A stretch of 48,547 bases of DNA from NCBI GenBank assembly GCA_902606505.1, contig CACLGU010000005.1, positions 1 through 48,547 of the forward strand, given 5' to 3'. The notes beneath the pieces were generated by a model. It had not been told where the DNA came from and searched no databases. It was given only the letters and a program-made list of their open reading frames with translations. This document shows, in pieces, positions 34,597 through 43,743 of this stretch (position 1 is its first letter; every line of letters starts with the position of its first letter). The position numbers and the translations under genes are program-made. Source of the DNA: an uncultured Prochlorococcus sp. GTDB taxonomy: Bacteria; Cyanobacteriota; Cyanobacteriia; PCC-6307; Cyanobiaceae.

Positions 34597-35199
34597 ATGC
34601 CTTTTGGAAAATCAATATCAAAATATGATTGGCAGTTTGTTGTAACTGGATTTTTTTTAATCTCAGTTTTTATTTTTACAGATTTAATTGGAGTTATTGA
34701 TAAAGAATATTTTTACTTTGTACCAGGATTAATTAGTGATCAACCTTATAGGATTTTTACATCAATACTAACTCATGCAGATTTACATCATTTATTAAGT
34801 AATCTCGGTGGAATAATTATCACAAGATATTTTTTGATGAGAATTGGAATTAAAAGCAGATTTTTTTATCTAAATTTTATTTTTATTTGTTCTTTTTTAA
34901 ATTTCTTAATTATCTGGGTTTACGAAAAGGTCTTATCGTTTTTTAATATTTATCCGAATTATGCCGCTTTAGGATTTAGTGGAATAATTTATGCTTTATT
35001 TGGATTCTTACTATTAACTTCTTTTTACGGCAAAAAATATTTTTTAGGTAAAGAAATTGGTTTTAAGTCCAATTATGAAGTTCAAAAAATGTCAGAGACA
35101 ATGTGTCTCATAGGTTTGATTTTCTCTTTTTTCCCAGGAGTAAGTTTAATAGGTCATTTAAGTGGATTTATTGCAGGGTGTTTTTTATTCTTTATCTAA
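34597..35199 (+). CDS. Rhomboid-family intramembrane serine protease
   Basis: A 200-residue membrane protein with about six hydrophobic helices. The rhomboid signatures are complete: HADLHHLLSN at about residues 60-69 (the conserved His/Asn loop), the catalytic GFSG at 126-129 (Ser128), and IGHLSGF with the catalytic His187 in the last helix. It should cleave membrane proteins within the lipid bilayer; the substrate is unknown. It follows the terminator of the 52-residue gene, so it has its own promoter. Confidence 0.87.
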   Translation: MPFGKSISKYDWQFVVTGFFLISVFIFTDLIGVIDKEYFYFVPGLISDQPYRIFTSILTHADLHHLLSNLGGIIITRYFLMRIGIKSRFFYLNFIFICSFLNFLIIWVYEKVLSFFNIYPNYAALGFSGIIYALFGFLLLTSFYGKKYFLGKEIGFKSNYEVQKMSETMCLIGLIFSFFPGVSLIGHLSGFIAGCFLFFI

Positions 35200-35264
35200 T
35201 TAAGATAAATTACTATTCAATCAAGTAAATATAGATATTCTCTGAGATATCAAACTTTTTTCTT

Positions 35265-35369
35265 TTACTCTTTACTTTTAAATAGATCAATTTTGATATC
35301 AAAAGTAACTACTATTCCAATACTTATAAGCAGTAATCCAATCGCAATTTGGGGTGAAGGTAATACCAT
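35265..35369 (-). CDS. Small single-helix membrane protein, 34 residues
   Basis: The frame reads MVLPSPQIAIGLLLISIGI, VVTFDIKIDLFKSKE, a single transmembrane helix of about 15-18 residues with a charged C-terminus. It is in the 345-base gap after the rhomboid gene. Small single-pass proteins of this form are common in thylakoid complexes and as regulators, but I do not recognise it. No clear ribosome-binding site was found, so confidence is limited. Confidence 0.42.
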   Translation of the reverse strand: MVLPSPQIAIGLLLISIGIVVTFDIKIDLFKSKE

Positions 35370-35566
35370 ATAAGTCTTATTTTCAACCACCCTATCAAAT
35401 CTTTACCAGTAACTATGAAAGATTGAGTTTAATATAAAATACTTGAAGTATTTGATCATTCCCTAGAGACTTATATTTTTGAAAAACTTAGTTTTATATT
35501 AAATTTTTATATTACATTGTTGAGTATAATTTTAATAATAGATTTGTGAAGCTAGGAAGTTTTCAT

Positions 35567-37261
35567 ATGAAGTTGATGTTTTATATATTTTTATTTAGTC
35601 AATTATTAAATTTTCTTGGAGTGTTTGCAGAAAAACTAAAAGAAGGTTCGTCTATAAAAAATCCTGTTAATTGGGAAAAGGTGGAGGAAAATAAATCTAA
35701 ACCGTTGAAAAATATTATTTGGAAATCTTATAAAGGGGATGCAAATTATTTTAAAAAGGAAAACAAAGAAGGTTTCTCAAAAAATGAATTTTCGGAGACA
35801 AAATCTGCCGTGATGGATCCTTCAATTTGGCGAAATCGAACGTTGCGTTTTTCCTTTGAGGAAATTGATATGCCAGATGCCGGCGAATTCATGGGTTTAT
35901 ATAGTATAGGGGCTTACGATCAACTCAACTCTTGGCTTTACGGCGGTATAACTCTTTACGGTGCAGCGACCGGACGTCGTGGGGGGTTCTTTACTGGTGG
36001 TTACACCTTAGGAGTGGAACATAAGTTTACCGATAACTGGATTCTCGACTTAGGAGGCTACGTGGGCGCTGGGGGCGGCGGTGAAGCGGCGCAAGGAGGA
36101 GGATTAATGCTAAGGCCACATATCGGTCTCAAGTACGATCTTAAATGGAGCTCGCTGGGGCTCAATTATTCTTATGTAGACTTCCCAAATGGAGATATTT
36201 CAAGCGATGCAATAGCTCTTTCACTGGATATTCCTTTTACTTCACCGATATTAAATTGGGAAAATGATGGATTGACTCAGGTTGATTACTTCGGAGCTGG
36301 CTTGAGCAATGTGACTCGCCATCGATCGCACTTAGCCGCTCGCGTTCGTGCCTATTATCCGTCCAGCGACAGCAAAACAACATCCCGTGGTTCGTTTGCT
36401 GATTCATTTGGGCTGGTCGGTGTAGATTATTCTTATTTTCTTGATGAAAACTGGTTCGCCACATTTGAGACAGCCGGTGCTTTTTCAGGTGGCATTGGCG
36501 GGTATGCCGAACTCTTGGGTGGGATAGGCTATCGCTTACCACTAACCAGAGAAGGTCGTCTAGCTCTGCTCCCTGCCCTAACCATTGGCGGTGCCGGTGG
36601 CGGAGCGGTCGATACCGGCGGAGGATTTGTTGCCCGAGCAAATCTAGGGTTGGAATACAGACTCTCTCCTAATCTAAATATAATTATGGACGGCGGCTAT
36701 CTTACAGCCCCAGATGGTAATTTTGATACTTCATATGTCGGCTTCAATTTGGCATATGTAATGAAAACTTTTGCTCAGGATCAAAAAGGGGCACCCTTAA
36801 CGGAAACAAACTTTATCCAAACTAATAAATGGCGTTTTCGCCCGGCGCACCAATGGTATTTTGATGCGCAACGTAAGAACAGCTCTTCTCGCGATATGCA
36901 ACTTTTGGGAGGTAAGATTGACTGGTTTGTAGGCGATTGGTGGTATCTTACCGGACAAGGATTAAGTGCTTATGCAGGAGGAGCGGGCGGATATTCAGAG
37001 GGACACTGGGGATTAGGCATTCTTGGCCCAAGCTGGAATAATTGGCAAATCTATGGCGAAATGCTTATAGGTGCTGGAGGGGGAGGAGGCGTCGATAGTG
37101 GTAGCGCCTTACTATATAAACCAAGTATCGGGTTAGAGTACAAACTAAATGACGACTTCAGCCTTCAAACTGGTATAGGAAAAGTGATTTCTAAAGAAGG
37201 GAATCTTGATGCCAATACCTTGGATGTAAGTCTGGTTTGGCGTTTTGGGACCCCAAAATAA
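35567..37261 (+). CDS. Outer-membrane beta-barrel protein with three tandem repeats, atypical composition
   Basis: The ATG at 35567 gives a clean signal peptide (MKLMFYIFLFSQLLNFLGVFA) and has AGGA 8 bases upstream; a GTG at 35546 is the alternative. The 564-residue product has an AT-rich, Lys/Asn-rich N-terminal section to about 85, then a beta-barrel-like region with three related modules. Each has a glycine block (GAGGGGEAAQGGG, GGAGGGAVDTGGG, GAGGGGGVDSGSA; near 167, 341, 502) and a strand series with GLEY/GLKY. The coding sequence jumps from about 25% GC (35701-35760) to about 60% (36541-36600), which indicates transfer. I do not know the family. The ending is WRFGTPK. Confidence 0.75.
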   Translation: MKLMFYIFLFSQLLNFLGVFAEKLKEGSSIKNPVNWEKVEENKSKPLKNIIWKSYKGDANYFKKENKEGFSKNEFSETKSAVMDPSIWRNRTLRFSFEEIDMPDAGEFMGLYSIGAYDQLNSWLYGGITLYGAATGRRGGFFTGGYTLGVEHKFTDNWILDLGGYVGAGGGGEAAQGGGLMLRPHIGLKYDLKWSSLGLNYSYVDFPNGDISSDAIALSLDIPFTSPILNWENDGLTQVDYFGAGLSNVTRHRSHLAARVRAYYPSSDSKTTSRGSFADSFGLVGVDYSYFLDENWFATFETAGAFSGGIGGYAELLGGIGYRLPLTREGRLALLPALTIGGAGGGAVDTGGGFVARANLGLEYRLSPNLNIIMDGGYLTAPDGNFDTSYVGFNLAYVMKTFAQDQKGAPLTETNFIQTNKWRFRPAHQWYFDAQRKNSSSRDMQLLGGKIDWFVGDWWYLTGQGLSAYAGGAGGYSEGHWGLGILGPSWNNWQIYGEMLIGAGGGGGVDSGSALLYKPSIGLEYKLNDDFSLQTGIGKVISKEGNLDANTLDVSLVWRFGTPK

Positions 37262-37394
37262 AGCTCTCAACCTTTGAGTTGGTCTGGAAATAAAGTTGGA
37301 ATGTTAGTGTAAAGGTAATTATGAAAAACTTCTTCAAGAAAAAAATTTGGAATTGGAATCAAATTAAATTTTTCAAATGAAGGAAATAATAAGT

Positions 37395-37646
37395 TCATTC
37401 CTCCCAAAATGGGTCTGTAGTCAGATTAACTTTTAATAGACTTTTTTTATTATTTTTAATATCACTTATACAAGCTCTTACCGTTTTACCATTAACATCT
37501 ATCTCACAGGCACCACAACTTCCTGTGAGGCAACCAGTAGGGATTTCTAAACCTGCTTTTTCAGCAGACGAAAACCAGTTATCTCCCTCTGAAACAAATG
37601 TTTCTTTATTGTTTGGCCATGTTACTTTAATATTTGTTTCTTTCAA
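37395..37646 (-). CDS. [2Fe-2S] ferredoxin-like protein
   Basis: An 83-residue protein. The plant-type ferredoxin cluster motif is CLTGSCGACEIDV with the fourth ligand in VRACISD, which is C-x4-C-x2-C...C. Length is slightly short of the ~97-residue photosynthetic ferredoxin, so a specialised electron donor is likely. Its start overlaps the cobQ stop by 4 bases (ATGA), suggesting that the two are translated together; a link to cobalamin synthesis is only contextual. Confidence 0.9.
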   Translation of the reverse strand: MKETNIKVTWPNNKETFVSEGDNWFSSAEKAGLEIPTGCLTGSCGACEIDVNGKTVRACISDIKNNKKSLLKVNLTTDPFWEE

Positions 37647-39172
37647 CTTAAAAATGATTTGAGTTTTAAATGTTTGTGGAATTCATTCGCAAGTTTGTCA
37701 ATAATGGATTCTCTCTTCTCTTTATAAGATATTGATTTTTTATTTAATGTTGGTAAATTTTTACTCTTTCTTATTAAATTAATATATTGGTCTCTCCAAC
37801 TGTCATTTTCGAAGATCCCATGAATGTAAGTTCCTGCAACAGACCCGCCTTTATTATTTTCTTTGTACCAACCAAGATCTAAATCTTTGAAAATAGGTTT
37901 TACCTGTAATGAATTTTGAATATCATCCAATTCAGTTTGACCATTATGAATTTCAAAGCCATTAATTTCTGATTGGCATGGCCATATAGATTCGGAGTTA
38001 ATTTGACGTGTTAATTTTTTTTCAAAGAAAGTCGTTTTTAATGGTAGTAATCCAATCCCTTTAATTTTTTGTTCAGAATAGTTTTTTGAACCCTCTTTAA
38101 AATAAGGATCTTCTAGTGTTGTTCCTAACATTTGTAAACCTCCACATATTCCAATAATATTGCCTTTGTTATTTGAATATTCCCTTATATCATTTGATAA
38201 GCCAGAATTTTCAAGAAATATTTGATCTTTAATCGTTTGTTTACTACCCGGCAGAATAAGAAAGTCATACTTACTCAGTTTCTGTGACTCTCTAATCCAT
38301 TCAATTAATATTGTTTCTTCATTTTCTAATGGATCAAAATCCGAGAAGTTACTTATAGATGGTAATTTTATAATCCCAACTTTGATCTCAGGATTTGTGA
38401 AAGTGATTTTTTTTTCTAATAAATCTAAAGAATCCTCTGGAGGAAATGAATCGTTTAACCATGGAATAATTCCAATAACAGGGATTTGAGTTTTATTCTC
38501 TATCCATTTTTTCCCTTCTTCAAATAATGAAAGGTCTCCTCTGAATCTATTTATAATAATCCCCTTAATAAGTTTCTTTTCTTCAGGCTTCATTAATTCA
38601 AGAGTACCAATTATTTGTGCAAATACGCCTCCCCTCTCAATATCAGTAACCAAGATGCAATTTGCATTTAAATATTTTGCAACTCTTAAATTAGTAAGGT
38701 CTCTATGAATTAAGTTCATTTCTACAGGACTGCCAGCACCTTCGATAATTAATCGACAACTCGGATTTTGTTGATAAATAGACTTTAAGCTTTTTTTAAT
38801 TATTCCCCAGCCTGGAACAAACCAATCTTTATAGTAATTTTTTGCTGTTGTGGTTCCTATGCTTTTGCCAAGGTGAATCACCTCGCTTGTTGAATTTCCT
38901 TGTGGTTTTAATAAAATGGGATTCATCTCTGAAGAAGGTGTAATACCGCATGCAAAAGCTTGAAGTGCTTGTGAATATGCCATCTCTCCTCCTTCCCAAT
39001 CAACCCATGCGTTGTTACTCATATTTTGACCTTTGAAAGGGATTGGTTCCTCTCCTAAATTTTTAAGAATCCTGCAAATAGCTGTAACTGTTAATGATTT
39101 TCCTGCTCCACTTGAAGTACCTAAGACCATTATTGGTTTCTTTATTGGTTGAAAATTTTCTTCCAATTCCAT
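37643..39172 (-). CDS. cobQ: Cobyric acid synthase
   Basis: ATP-dependent amidation of four side chains of adenosylcobyrinate a,c-diamide to give cobyric acid in B12 synthesis, with glutamine as nitrogen donor. The 509-residue length is typical. The N-terminal P-loop-like GTSSGAGKSLTVTAICR (about 17-33) belongs to the dethiobiotin-synthetase-like domain, and the glutaminase domain has GICGGLQMLG (about 341-350) with the nucleophile Cys and GTYIHGIFEN with the His. It is coupled to a downstream ferredoxin gene. Confidence 0.96.
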   Translation of the reverse strand: MELEENFQPIKKPIMVLGTSSGAGKSLTVTAICRILKNLGEEPIPFKGQNMSNNAWVDWEGGEMAYSQALQAFACGITPSSEMNPILLKPQGNSTSEVIHLGKSIGTTTAKNYYKDWFVPGWGIIKKSLKSIYQQNPSCRLIIEGAGSPVEMNLIHRDLTNLRVAKYLNANCILVTDIERGGVFAQIIGTLELMKPEEKKLIKGIIINRFRGDLSLFEEGKKWIENKTQIPVIGIIPWLNDSFPPEDSLDLLEKKITFTNPEIKVGIIKLPSISNFSDFDPLENEETILIEWIRESQKLSKYDFLILPGSKQTIKDQIFLENSGLSNDIREYSNNKGNIIGICGGLQMLGTTLEDPYFKEGSKNYSEQKIKGIGLLPLKTTFFEKKLTRQINSESIWPCQSEINGFEIHNGQTELDDIQNSLQVKPIFKDLDLGWYKENNKGGSVAGTYIHGIFENDSWRDQYINLIRKSKNLPTLNKKSISYKEKRESIIDKLANEFHKHLKLKSFLS

Positions 39173-39238
39173 AAGTAAATTAAATATAGTTTGAAATTTA
39201 TTAATTAGAAAATTGAATTATAATTTGGTAAAAAATTT

Positions 39239-39850
39239 GTGTTAATTCTAGCTTCTGCCTCTCAATCTAGAAAGCAATTACTTGAAAATTGTCAAATTCA
39301 ATTTGTTCAAATCGCGAGTAACTTTGATGAAACTTCAATAAAAGATAAGAACATATTTAATTTGGCTTTGAAATTATCTTTTCAAAAGGCAAATAGTTTA
39401 TCTGAAAATATTCAAAACATATCGTTTCCTGAAGAATTGAATTCTGGTCCTTTGGAAATACTTGGGTGCGATTCAATTTTTGAATTCAAAGGAGAAGCTT
39501 ATGGAAAACCATCTAATGAAGAGGAGGCATTTATTAGATGGAAAAAAATGTCTGGAGAATTTGGATTACTACATACTGGTCATACTCTAATAATAGGGTA
39601 TTTTGATTCAACTTCCAAAATTTTTAAAAGAGCTGAAATAATTAAAAAAACAGTAAGTTCAAGAGTTTATTTTTCTAAGTTGGAAGATTGGGAAATCAAG
39701 AGTTATGTAGTTACAAATGAACCTTTATATTGCGCCGGAGGATTTGCTTTGGAAGGTATAGGCGGCAAATATATAGAAAAAATTGAGGGTTGTTTCAGTA
39801 ATGTAATGGGTTTAAGTTTGCCATGGCTTAGAAAAAATTTACCAAAATAA
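39239..39850 (+). CDS. maf: Maf-like nucleotide pyrophosphatase
   Basis: Hydrolyses non-canonical nucleoside triphosphates (dTTP/UTP or modified bases in Maf enzymes). The 203-residue protein opens with [12 protein letters not shown] (the conserved ASxSxRR-type loop), FDET near 31, [16 protein letters not shown] near 79 with the substrate-binding DS, and the C-terminal [21 protein letters not shown] typical of the family (shortened). The start is GTG. It is convergent with psbC and followed by a bidirectional terminator. Confidence 0.92.
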   Translation: MLILASASQSRKQLLENCQIQFVQIASNFDETSIKDKNIFNLALKLSFQKANSLSENIQNISFPEELNSGPLEILGCDSIFEFKGEAYGKPSNEEEAFIRWKKMSGEFGLLHTGHTLIIGYFDSTSKIFKRAEIIKKTVSSRVYFSKLEDWEIKSYVVTNEPLYCAGGFALEGIGGKYIEKIEGCFSNVMGLSLPWLRKNLPK

Positions 39851-39860
39851 AAAAAATTAA

Positions 39861-39895
39861 AAAAAAACCCTATCAAATTGATAGGGCTTTTTTAT
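39861..39895. terminator. Bidirectional terminator between maf and psbC
   Basis: CCCTATCAA and TTGATAGGG form a stem of at least seven pairs around an AAATT-like loop, with poly-A to the left and poly-T to the right, so it can end both maf (plus) and psbC (minus) transcripts. Confidence 0.88.
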
Positions 39896-39907
39896 TTGAA
39901 ATAGAAA

Positions 39908-41290
39908 TTAATCTAAATCAGGCATTTCTAAAGCTGGCTCACTCTTTCTGTCGATTCCTTTTTCGAAACCAGCAGCGGCTGCTCTAGCACGTCCAGCATG
40001 CCAAAGATGACCGATGAAAGTAAACCATCCTAAGAAGAATTGAGCTGCAGCTAACCATTGCCTTAAGTTAACAAAGTTAACAGCATTAGGCTCTGTAATG
40101 ATTCCACCAACAGAGTTGATAGAAGCGTTAGGAGCATGAGTCATATATTCAGCAGCTCTTCTTACTTGCCAAGGCTGAATATCATTTTGGATTTTCTCAA
40201 GGCTTAATCCGTTAGGACCTCTTAAAGGCTCTAACCATGGGCCTCTGAAGTCCCAAAATCTCATTGTTTCGCCACCAAATATAATTTCACCAGTAGGAGA
40301 TCTCATGAGATACTTACCTAAACCTGTTGGTCCCATTGTTGAACCTACGTTAGCTCCAATTCTTTGGTCTCTCACAAGGAAAGTAAAGCTTTGGGCCTGT
40401 GAAGCTTCAGCATTTGTTGGGCCATAAAACTCTGAAGGGTAAGCAGTATTGTTAAACCAGATGAATGTTGAAGCGATAAAACTTGCTACACAAATTCCAC
40501 CAAGGGCATAACTAAGTAATCCTTCACCATTCCAAATGAATGCTCTTCTTGCCCATCCAAAAGGTTTGGTAAAGATATGGAATATACCTCCAATGATTGC
40601 AGTTATACCAACATAGACATGTCCACCAACAATATCTTCAATGGAGTTAACACCGATTATTGAACCAGCTCCTCCCCATGGAGATCTAAATAGATAACCA
40701 AGAATAACTCTTGGATCCAAAGTTGGATTAACAAGTCTAACTTCACCACCTCCAGGTGCCCATGTGTCATATGCACCGCCAATAAAACACCAGTTAACTG
40801 ACCATGCTAATGCACCTACACCCAAGACAATCAAATGATATCCAAGAATATTTGTCATTTGATTTTTATCTCTCCAGTCAGTGGAGAAAAATGGAAAATC
40901 CTCCTCGAGTTTTTCTGGACCTGCTAAAGAGTGGTAGATACCACCAAAACCAAGAACAGCAGAAGCTATCAAGTGAACCACGCCTGCCTGGAAGAAAGGC
41001 ATGATATCGGTAACTTCACCACCAGGACCTATCCCGTAACCAAACATTGCAACGTGTGGCATACAGATTAAACCTTGCTCCCACATTGGTTTATCAAAAG
41101 TAAAATGATTAACCTCAAAGAGCATCATTGCTCCCGCCCAAAAGACTATTAGTCCAGAGTGAGCAATGTGAGCTCCTAATAAACGTCCAGATAAATTGAT
41201 TAATCTAGCGTTGCCTACATACCAGGCATAACCAGTTTCCTCAATACTTTGGTTTGGAGCTCTTAGTAAATTATTAAAGGGCGTTTCCAC
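39908..41290 (-). CDS. psbC: Photosystem II CP43 chlorophyll protein
   Basis: Inner antenna of photosystem II, 460 residues when started at GTG 41290. This start gives METPFNNLL, a known cyanobacterial CP43 N-terminus, and is preceded by a GAGGAGG ribosome-binding sequence at 41306-41300; the longer ATG frame starting at 41317 adds nine non-family residues. Six hydrophobic helices, the large lumenal loop (about 290-400) containing [14 protein letters not shown], and [19 protein letters not shown] at the end are typical. It overlaps the psbD 3' end by 17 bases, a conserved arrangement. Confidence 0.98.
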   Translation of the reverse strand: METPFNNLLRAPNQSIEETGYAWYVGNARLINLSGRLLGAHIAHSGLIVFWAGAMMLFEVNHFTFDKPMWEQGLICMPHVAMFGYGIGPGGEVTDIMPFFQAGVVHLIASAVLGFGGIYHSLAGPEKLEEDFPFFSTDWRDKNQMTNILGYHLIVLGVGALAWSVNWCFIGGAYDTWAPGGGEVRLVNPTLDPRVILGYLFRSPWGGAGSIIGVNSIEDIVGGHVYVGITAIIGGIFHIFTKPFGWARRAFIWNGEGLLSYALGGICVASFIASTFIWFNNTAYPSEFYGPTNAEASQAQSFTFLVRDQRIGANVGSTMGPTGLGKYLMRSPTGEIIFGGETMRFWDFRGPWLEPLRGPNGLSLEKIQNDIQPWQVRRAAEYMTHAPNASINSVGGIITEPNAVNFVNLRQWLAAAQFFLGWFTFIGHLWHAGRARAAAAGFEKGIDRKSEPALEMPDLD

Positions 41291-42350
41291 GTGGAAGAAC
41301 CTCCTCAGGGAATACAAAGTTTTCGTGTGGTTGATCCACAGAAGACATCCATGCTCGCATACCTTCGTTCAAAAGTATATTTTTTGTATAGAAAGTTTCA
41401 AATTCTGGATCTTCTGCTGCACGGATCTCTTGGCTTACGAAATCATAAGCTCTTAAGTTAAGTGCTAAGCCGACAATACCAATTGAAGATGTCCACATAC
41501 CCATAACAGGTACAAACAGCATCAAGAAATGTAAGAAACGCTTGTTTGAGAAAGCAATACCGAAGATTTGACTCCAGAATCTATTCGCTGTAATCATTGA
41601 ATAAGTTTCTTCTTCTTGGGTTGGATCGAAAGCTCTAAATGTTGAACTTTGAACCTTACCATCTGTATAAATACTTGTATCTTCATACAAAGTGTTTTGC
41701 ACTGTAGCTCCATGAATAGCGCAAAGTAGAGCACCACCAAGAATTCCAGCAACTCCCATCATGTGAAATGGATTTAAAGTGATATTGTGAAAACCTTGAA
41801 TGAACAGGATATAACGGAAGATTGCTGCTACACCGAATGAAGGTGCGAAGAACCAACTGTGCTGTCCTAAAGGATAAATAAGGAAAATACTTGTAAATAC
41901 TGCAATTACTGCTGAAAAAGCTAATGCGTTGTATGGTCTAATTCCAACAAGACCTGCAATTTCAAACTGACGAAGCATAAAACCAATTAGGCCAAATACT
42001 CCATGTAATGCAACGAAGTTCCAAAGTCCACCAAGTTGTAGCCATCTTACGAAACTACCTTGGGCTTCGGGACCCCATAAAAATAGAAGACTGTGTCCCA
42101 TGGCATCACCAGGGGTACTTACAGCTGCTGTTAAAAAGTTACAACCTTCAAGGTATGAGCTTGCAACTCCGTGTGTGTACCAAGAGGTAACAAATGTTGT
42201 TCCGACAAACCAACCACCTATAGCAAGATATGCACAAGGAAGTAAGAGAAGTCCGGACCAACCAATAAATACAAAGCGGTCGCGCTTCAACCAATCATCG
42301 AGGATATCAAACCATCCTCTTTGTGGGGCGCTACCAACTGCGATCGTCAT
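41274..42350 (-). CDS. psbD: Photosystem II D2 reaction-centre protein
   Basis: Reaction-centre subunit that binds P680, pheophytin, QA and the non-haem iron together with D1. The 358-residue length fits D2. Helix landmarks include [67 protein letters not shown] (shortened) and [17 protein letters not shown]. The 5' leader of about 180 bases shared with divergent ycf4 contains the promoter. It is translated before psbC from one message. Confidence 0.98.
   Translation of the reverse strand: MTIAVGSAPQRGWFDILDDWLKRDRFVFIGWSGLLLLPCAYLAIGGWFVGTTFVTSWYTHGVASSYLEGCNFLTAAVSTPGDAMGHSLLFLWGPEAQGSFVRWLQLGGLWNFVALHGVFGLIGFMLRQFEIAGLVGIRPYNALAFSAVIAVFTSIFLIYPLGQHSWFFAPSFGVAAIFRYILFIQGFHNITLNPFHMMGVAGILGGALLCAIHGATVQNTLYEDTSIYTDGKVQSSTFRAFDPTQEEETYSMITANRFWSQIFGIAFSNKRFLHFLMLFVPVMGMWTSSIGIVGLALNLRAYDFVSQEIRAAEDPEFETFYTKNILLNEGMRAWMSSVDQPHENFVFPEEVLPRGNAL
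41300..41306 (-). promoter_or_regulatory. Ribosome-binding site that selects the psbC GTG start
   Basis: GAGGAGG on the minus strand inside the psbD coding end is strongly complementary to the 16S 3' end, with 9 bases to GTG at 41290. It decides the start against the in-frame upstream ATG at 41317, which has no such sequence. Confidence 0.8.
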
Positions 42351-42532
42351 GAGAAATCGTTTTTAGCTTCGGGATACGCAGTGACTGTAACAAAGATTGA
42401 GAGTAATGTGGGGAAATATTTGTATATCTGAAATGCCTTGTAAAGCTTTCCTGACTTTTTTATTAAAAATTAGGTAAGAATACTCCCTTAGTTTGTTAAA
42501 TTATCTGAATTAGGCTCAAAAAAAGGATAAAA
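42351..42532. promoter_or_regulatory. Divergent promoter region of psbD and ycf4
   Basis: These 182 bases separate divergent photosystem genes. On the psbD side TTTACA and TATACA occur at short spacing; on the ycf4 side AAGGAT precedes its ATG as a ribosome-binding site. No firm -35/-10 pair with consensus spacing was found, so the exact promoters are not assigned. Confidence 0.4.
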
Positions 42533-43090
42533 ATGAATTCAGACCTCACGTCTTTCGATAAAATCGAACAAAAAATTGGCGGATCAAGAAAAGTTTCAAA
42601 TTATATTATTGGAGGCATGCTAACGATAGGAGGCATTGGTTTTCTTTTGGCTTCAATATCAAGTTACACAGGAAGAGATTTATTACCTTTAGGAAATCCC
42701 TCAACGCTTTTGTTTATCCCTCAAGGAATAATAATGGGAGCTTACGGAGTAATAGCAAACTTATTAAATTTTTACTTGTGGTATTTGGTTTATATTAACT
42801 TTGGTTCAGGAAGTAATTATTTTGATAAATCATCAAAATCTGTAGAAATAAAAAGAAAAGGTCTTTTCAAAGATATAGAAGTTAAATTAGATTTCGATGA
42901 AATTAAATCGGTTAAGTTGGATATAAGCGAGGGATTTAATCCTAGAAGAAGAATTGCTTTAGTATTGAAAGGTAGAAAAAAACCTCTCCCTTTAAGTGGA
43001 GCAGGTGAACTTAAACCACTGCTTCAAGTTGAAGAAGAAGGGGCTCGTCTGGCTAAATTTTTGGATGTTAACTTGGAGGGCTTAAAATAA
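42533..43090 (+). CDS. ycf4: Photosystem I assembly protein Ycf4
   Basis: Thylakoid membrane factor that helps assemble photosystem I. The 185-residue protein has two N-terminal helices (about 23-45, YIIGGMLTIGGIGFLLASI; and 60-90, FIPQGIIMGAYGVIANLLN) followed by a soluble domain with FNPRRRIALVLKGRKKPLPL near 139-158. The length and the GS-R-x-S-N-Y/I-I opening (GGSRKVSNYIIGG) are typical. Its stop codon overlaps the possible ATA start of the next gene (ATAA), suggestive of coupling. Confidence 0.95.
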   Translation: MNSDLTSFDKIEQKIGGSRKVSNYIIGGMLTIGGIGFLLASISSYTGRDLLPLGNPSTLLFIPQGIIMGAYGVIANLLNFYLWYLVYINFGSGSNYFDKSSKSVEIKRKGLFKDIEVKLDFDEIKSVKLDISEGFNPRRRIALVLKGRKKPLPLSGAGELKPLLQVEEEGARLAKFLDVNLEGLK

Positions 43091-43743
43091 AAAAAAAATA
43101 TTTTTTAAAAACATTATCTTTTATACAGGTTTTGTTTTTGCTACAAGCTTGTAGTTATAAAAATAAGATTGATTCAAATTATTACTGCCAAAAATTTAAA
43201 TTTAGTTGTATTAAAAGTGATAAAGTTATTTATTTTAAAACTACAAAAGGTGATTTTGAAGTTAAATTATTTGGGAAAGATAAGCCATTAACAGTATCAA
43301 ACTTTCTGGAAAATATAGAAAATAATATTTATGTAAATCAAAAATTTTATAAAATAATTAATTTTCCCCAAATAAGTTTTATATACGGAGGTGTTAATCC
43401 TAAAAATAAATTCTATATAGATGGAAATGAAACCTTAAAAAAGACAAGTCCTTCAATACCTTTAGAAATAAAATTCAAAGATGAAATTAAACCAAGATAT
43501 AACTATCAAATAAAAAATCCTAGTGAAATTGAAAATTTAGTTAATACTTTTGAGGCTGGTTCAATCGCTATGGTTAAGAGAAGTAATAAAAAGTCTTCCT
43601 CTACTGAATTTTTTTTTGTTACAGGTAGGATTCCAGAACTAGATGGAAGATATTCAATTTTTGGAAAGATAATTAAAGGATTAGAGGTACTCAAAAAAAT
43701 AAAGAAAGAAGATTATATTGAGGAAGTCCAGATATCTAATTAA
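43087..43743 (+). CDS. Cyclophilin-type peptidyl-prolyl isomerase, lipoprotein; ATA or lost start
   Basis: Periplasmic or lumenal prolyl isomerase. The cyclophilin core has the [24 protein letters not shown] sequence (shortened) and [13 protein letters not shown], so the fold is clear although GSQFF-type residues are altered. The first usual start codon (TTG 43132) cuts the signal peptide; the frame extends to 43072 with [21 protein letters not shown], an ideal lipoprotein signal with lipobox LQAC. No ATG/GTG/TTG is available there; ATA at 43087 overlaps the ycf4 stop as ATAA. A single G-to-A change from ATGA would explain it. Confidence 0.82.
   Translation: MKKKYFLKTLSFIQVLFLLQACSYKNKIDSNYYCQKFKFSCIKSDKVIYFKTTKGDFEVKLFGKDKPLTVSNFLENIENNIYVNQKFYKIINFPQISFIYGGVNPKNKFYIDGNETLKKTSPSIPLEIKFKDEIKPRYNYQIKNPSEIENLVNTFEAGSIAMVKRSNKKSSSTEFFFVTGRIPELDGRYSIFGKIIKGLEVLKKIKKEDYIEEVQISN

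Noticed and set aside
36237-36641. A 134-residue minus-strand frame inside the barrel gene
   Set aside because: It is antisense to the GC-rich repeats; its composition (many His, Arg and Gln) is typical of a shadow frame in high-GC DNA, and there is no start signal.
33282-37261. Attachment-site repeat of the tRNA-Ser 3' end
   Set aside because: I looked for a second copy of the TTCGAATCCCACC region to the right of the islet and found none, so site-specific integration is not supported.
37321-37380. A 19-residue frame with Lys/Phe-rich content between the barrel and ferredoxin genes
   Set aside because: Too short, no ribosome-binding site, and composition expected by chance in AT-rich DNA.
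41291-41317. An upstream ATG that would extend psbC by nine residues
   Set aside because: The GTG at 41290 follows a strong GAGGAGG and gives the known N-terminus; the extension overlaps psbD and has no family support.
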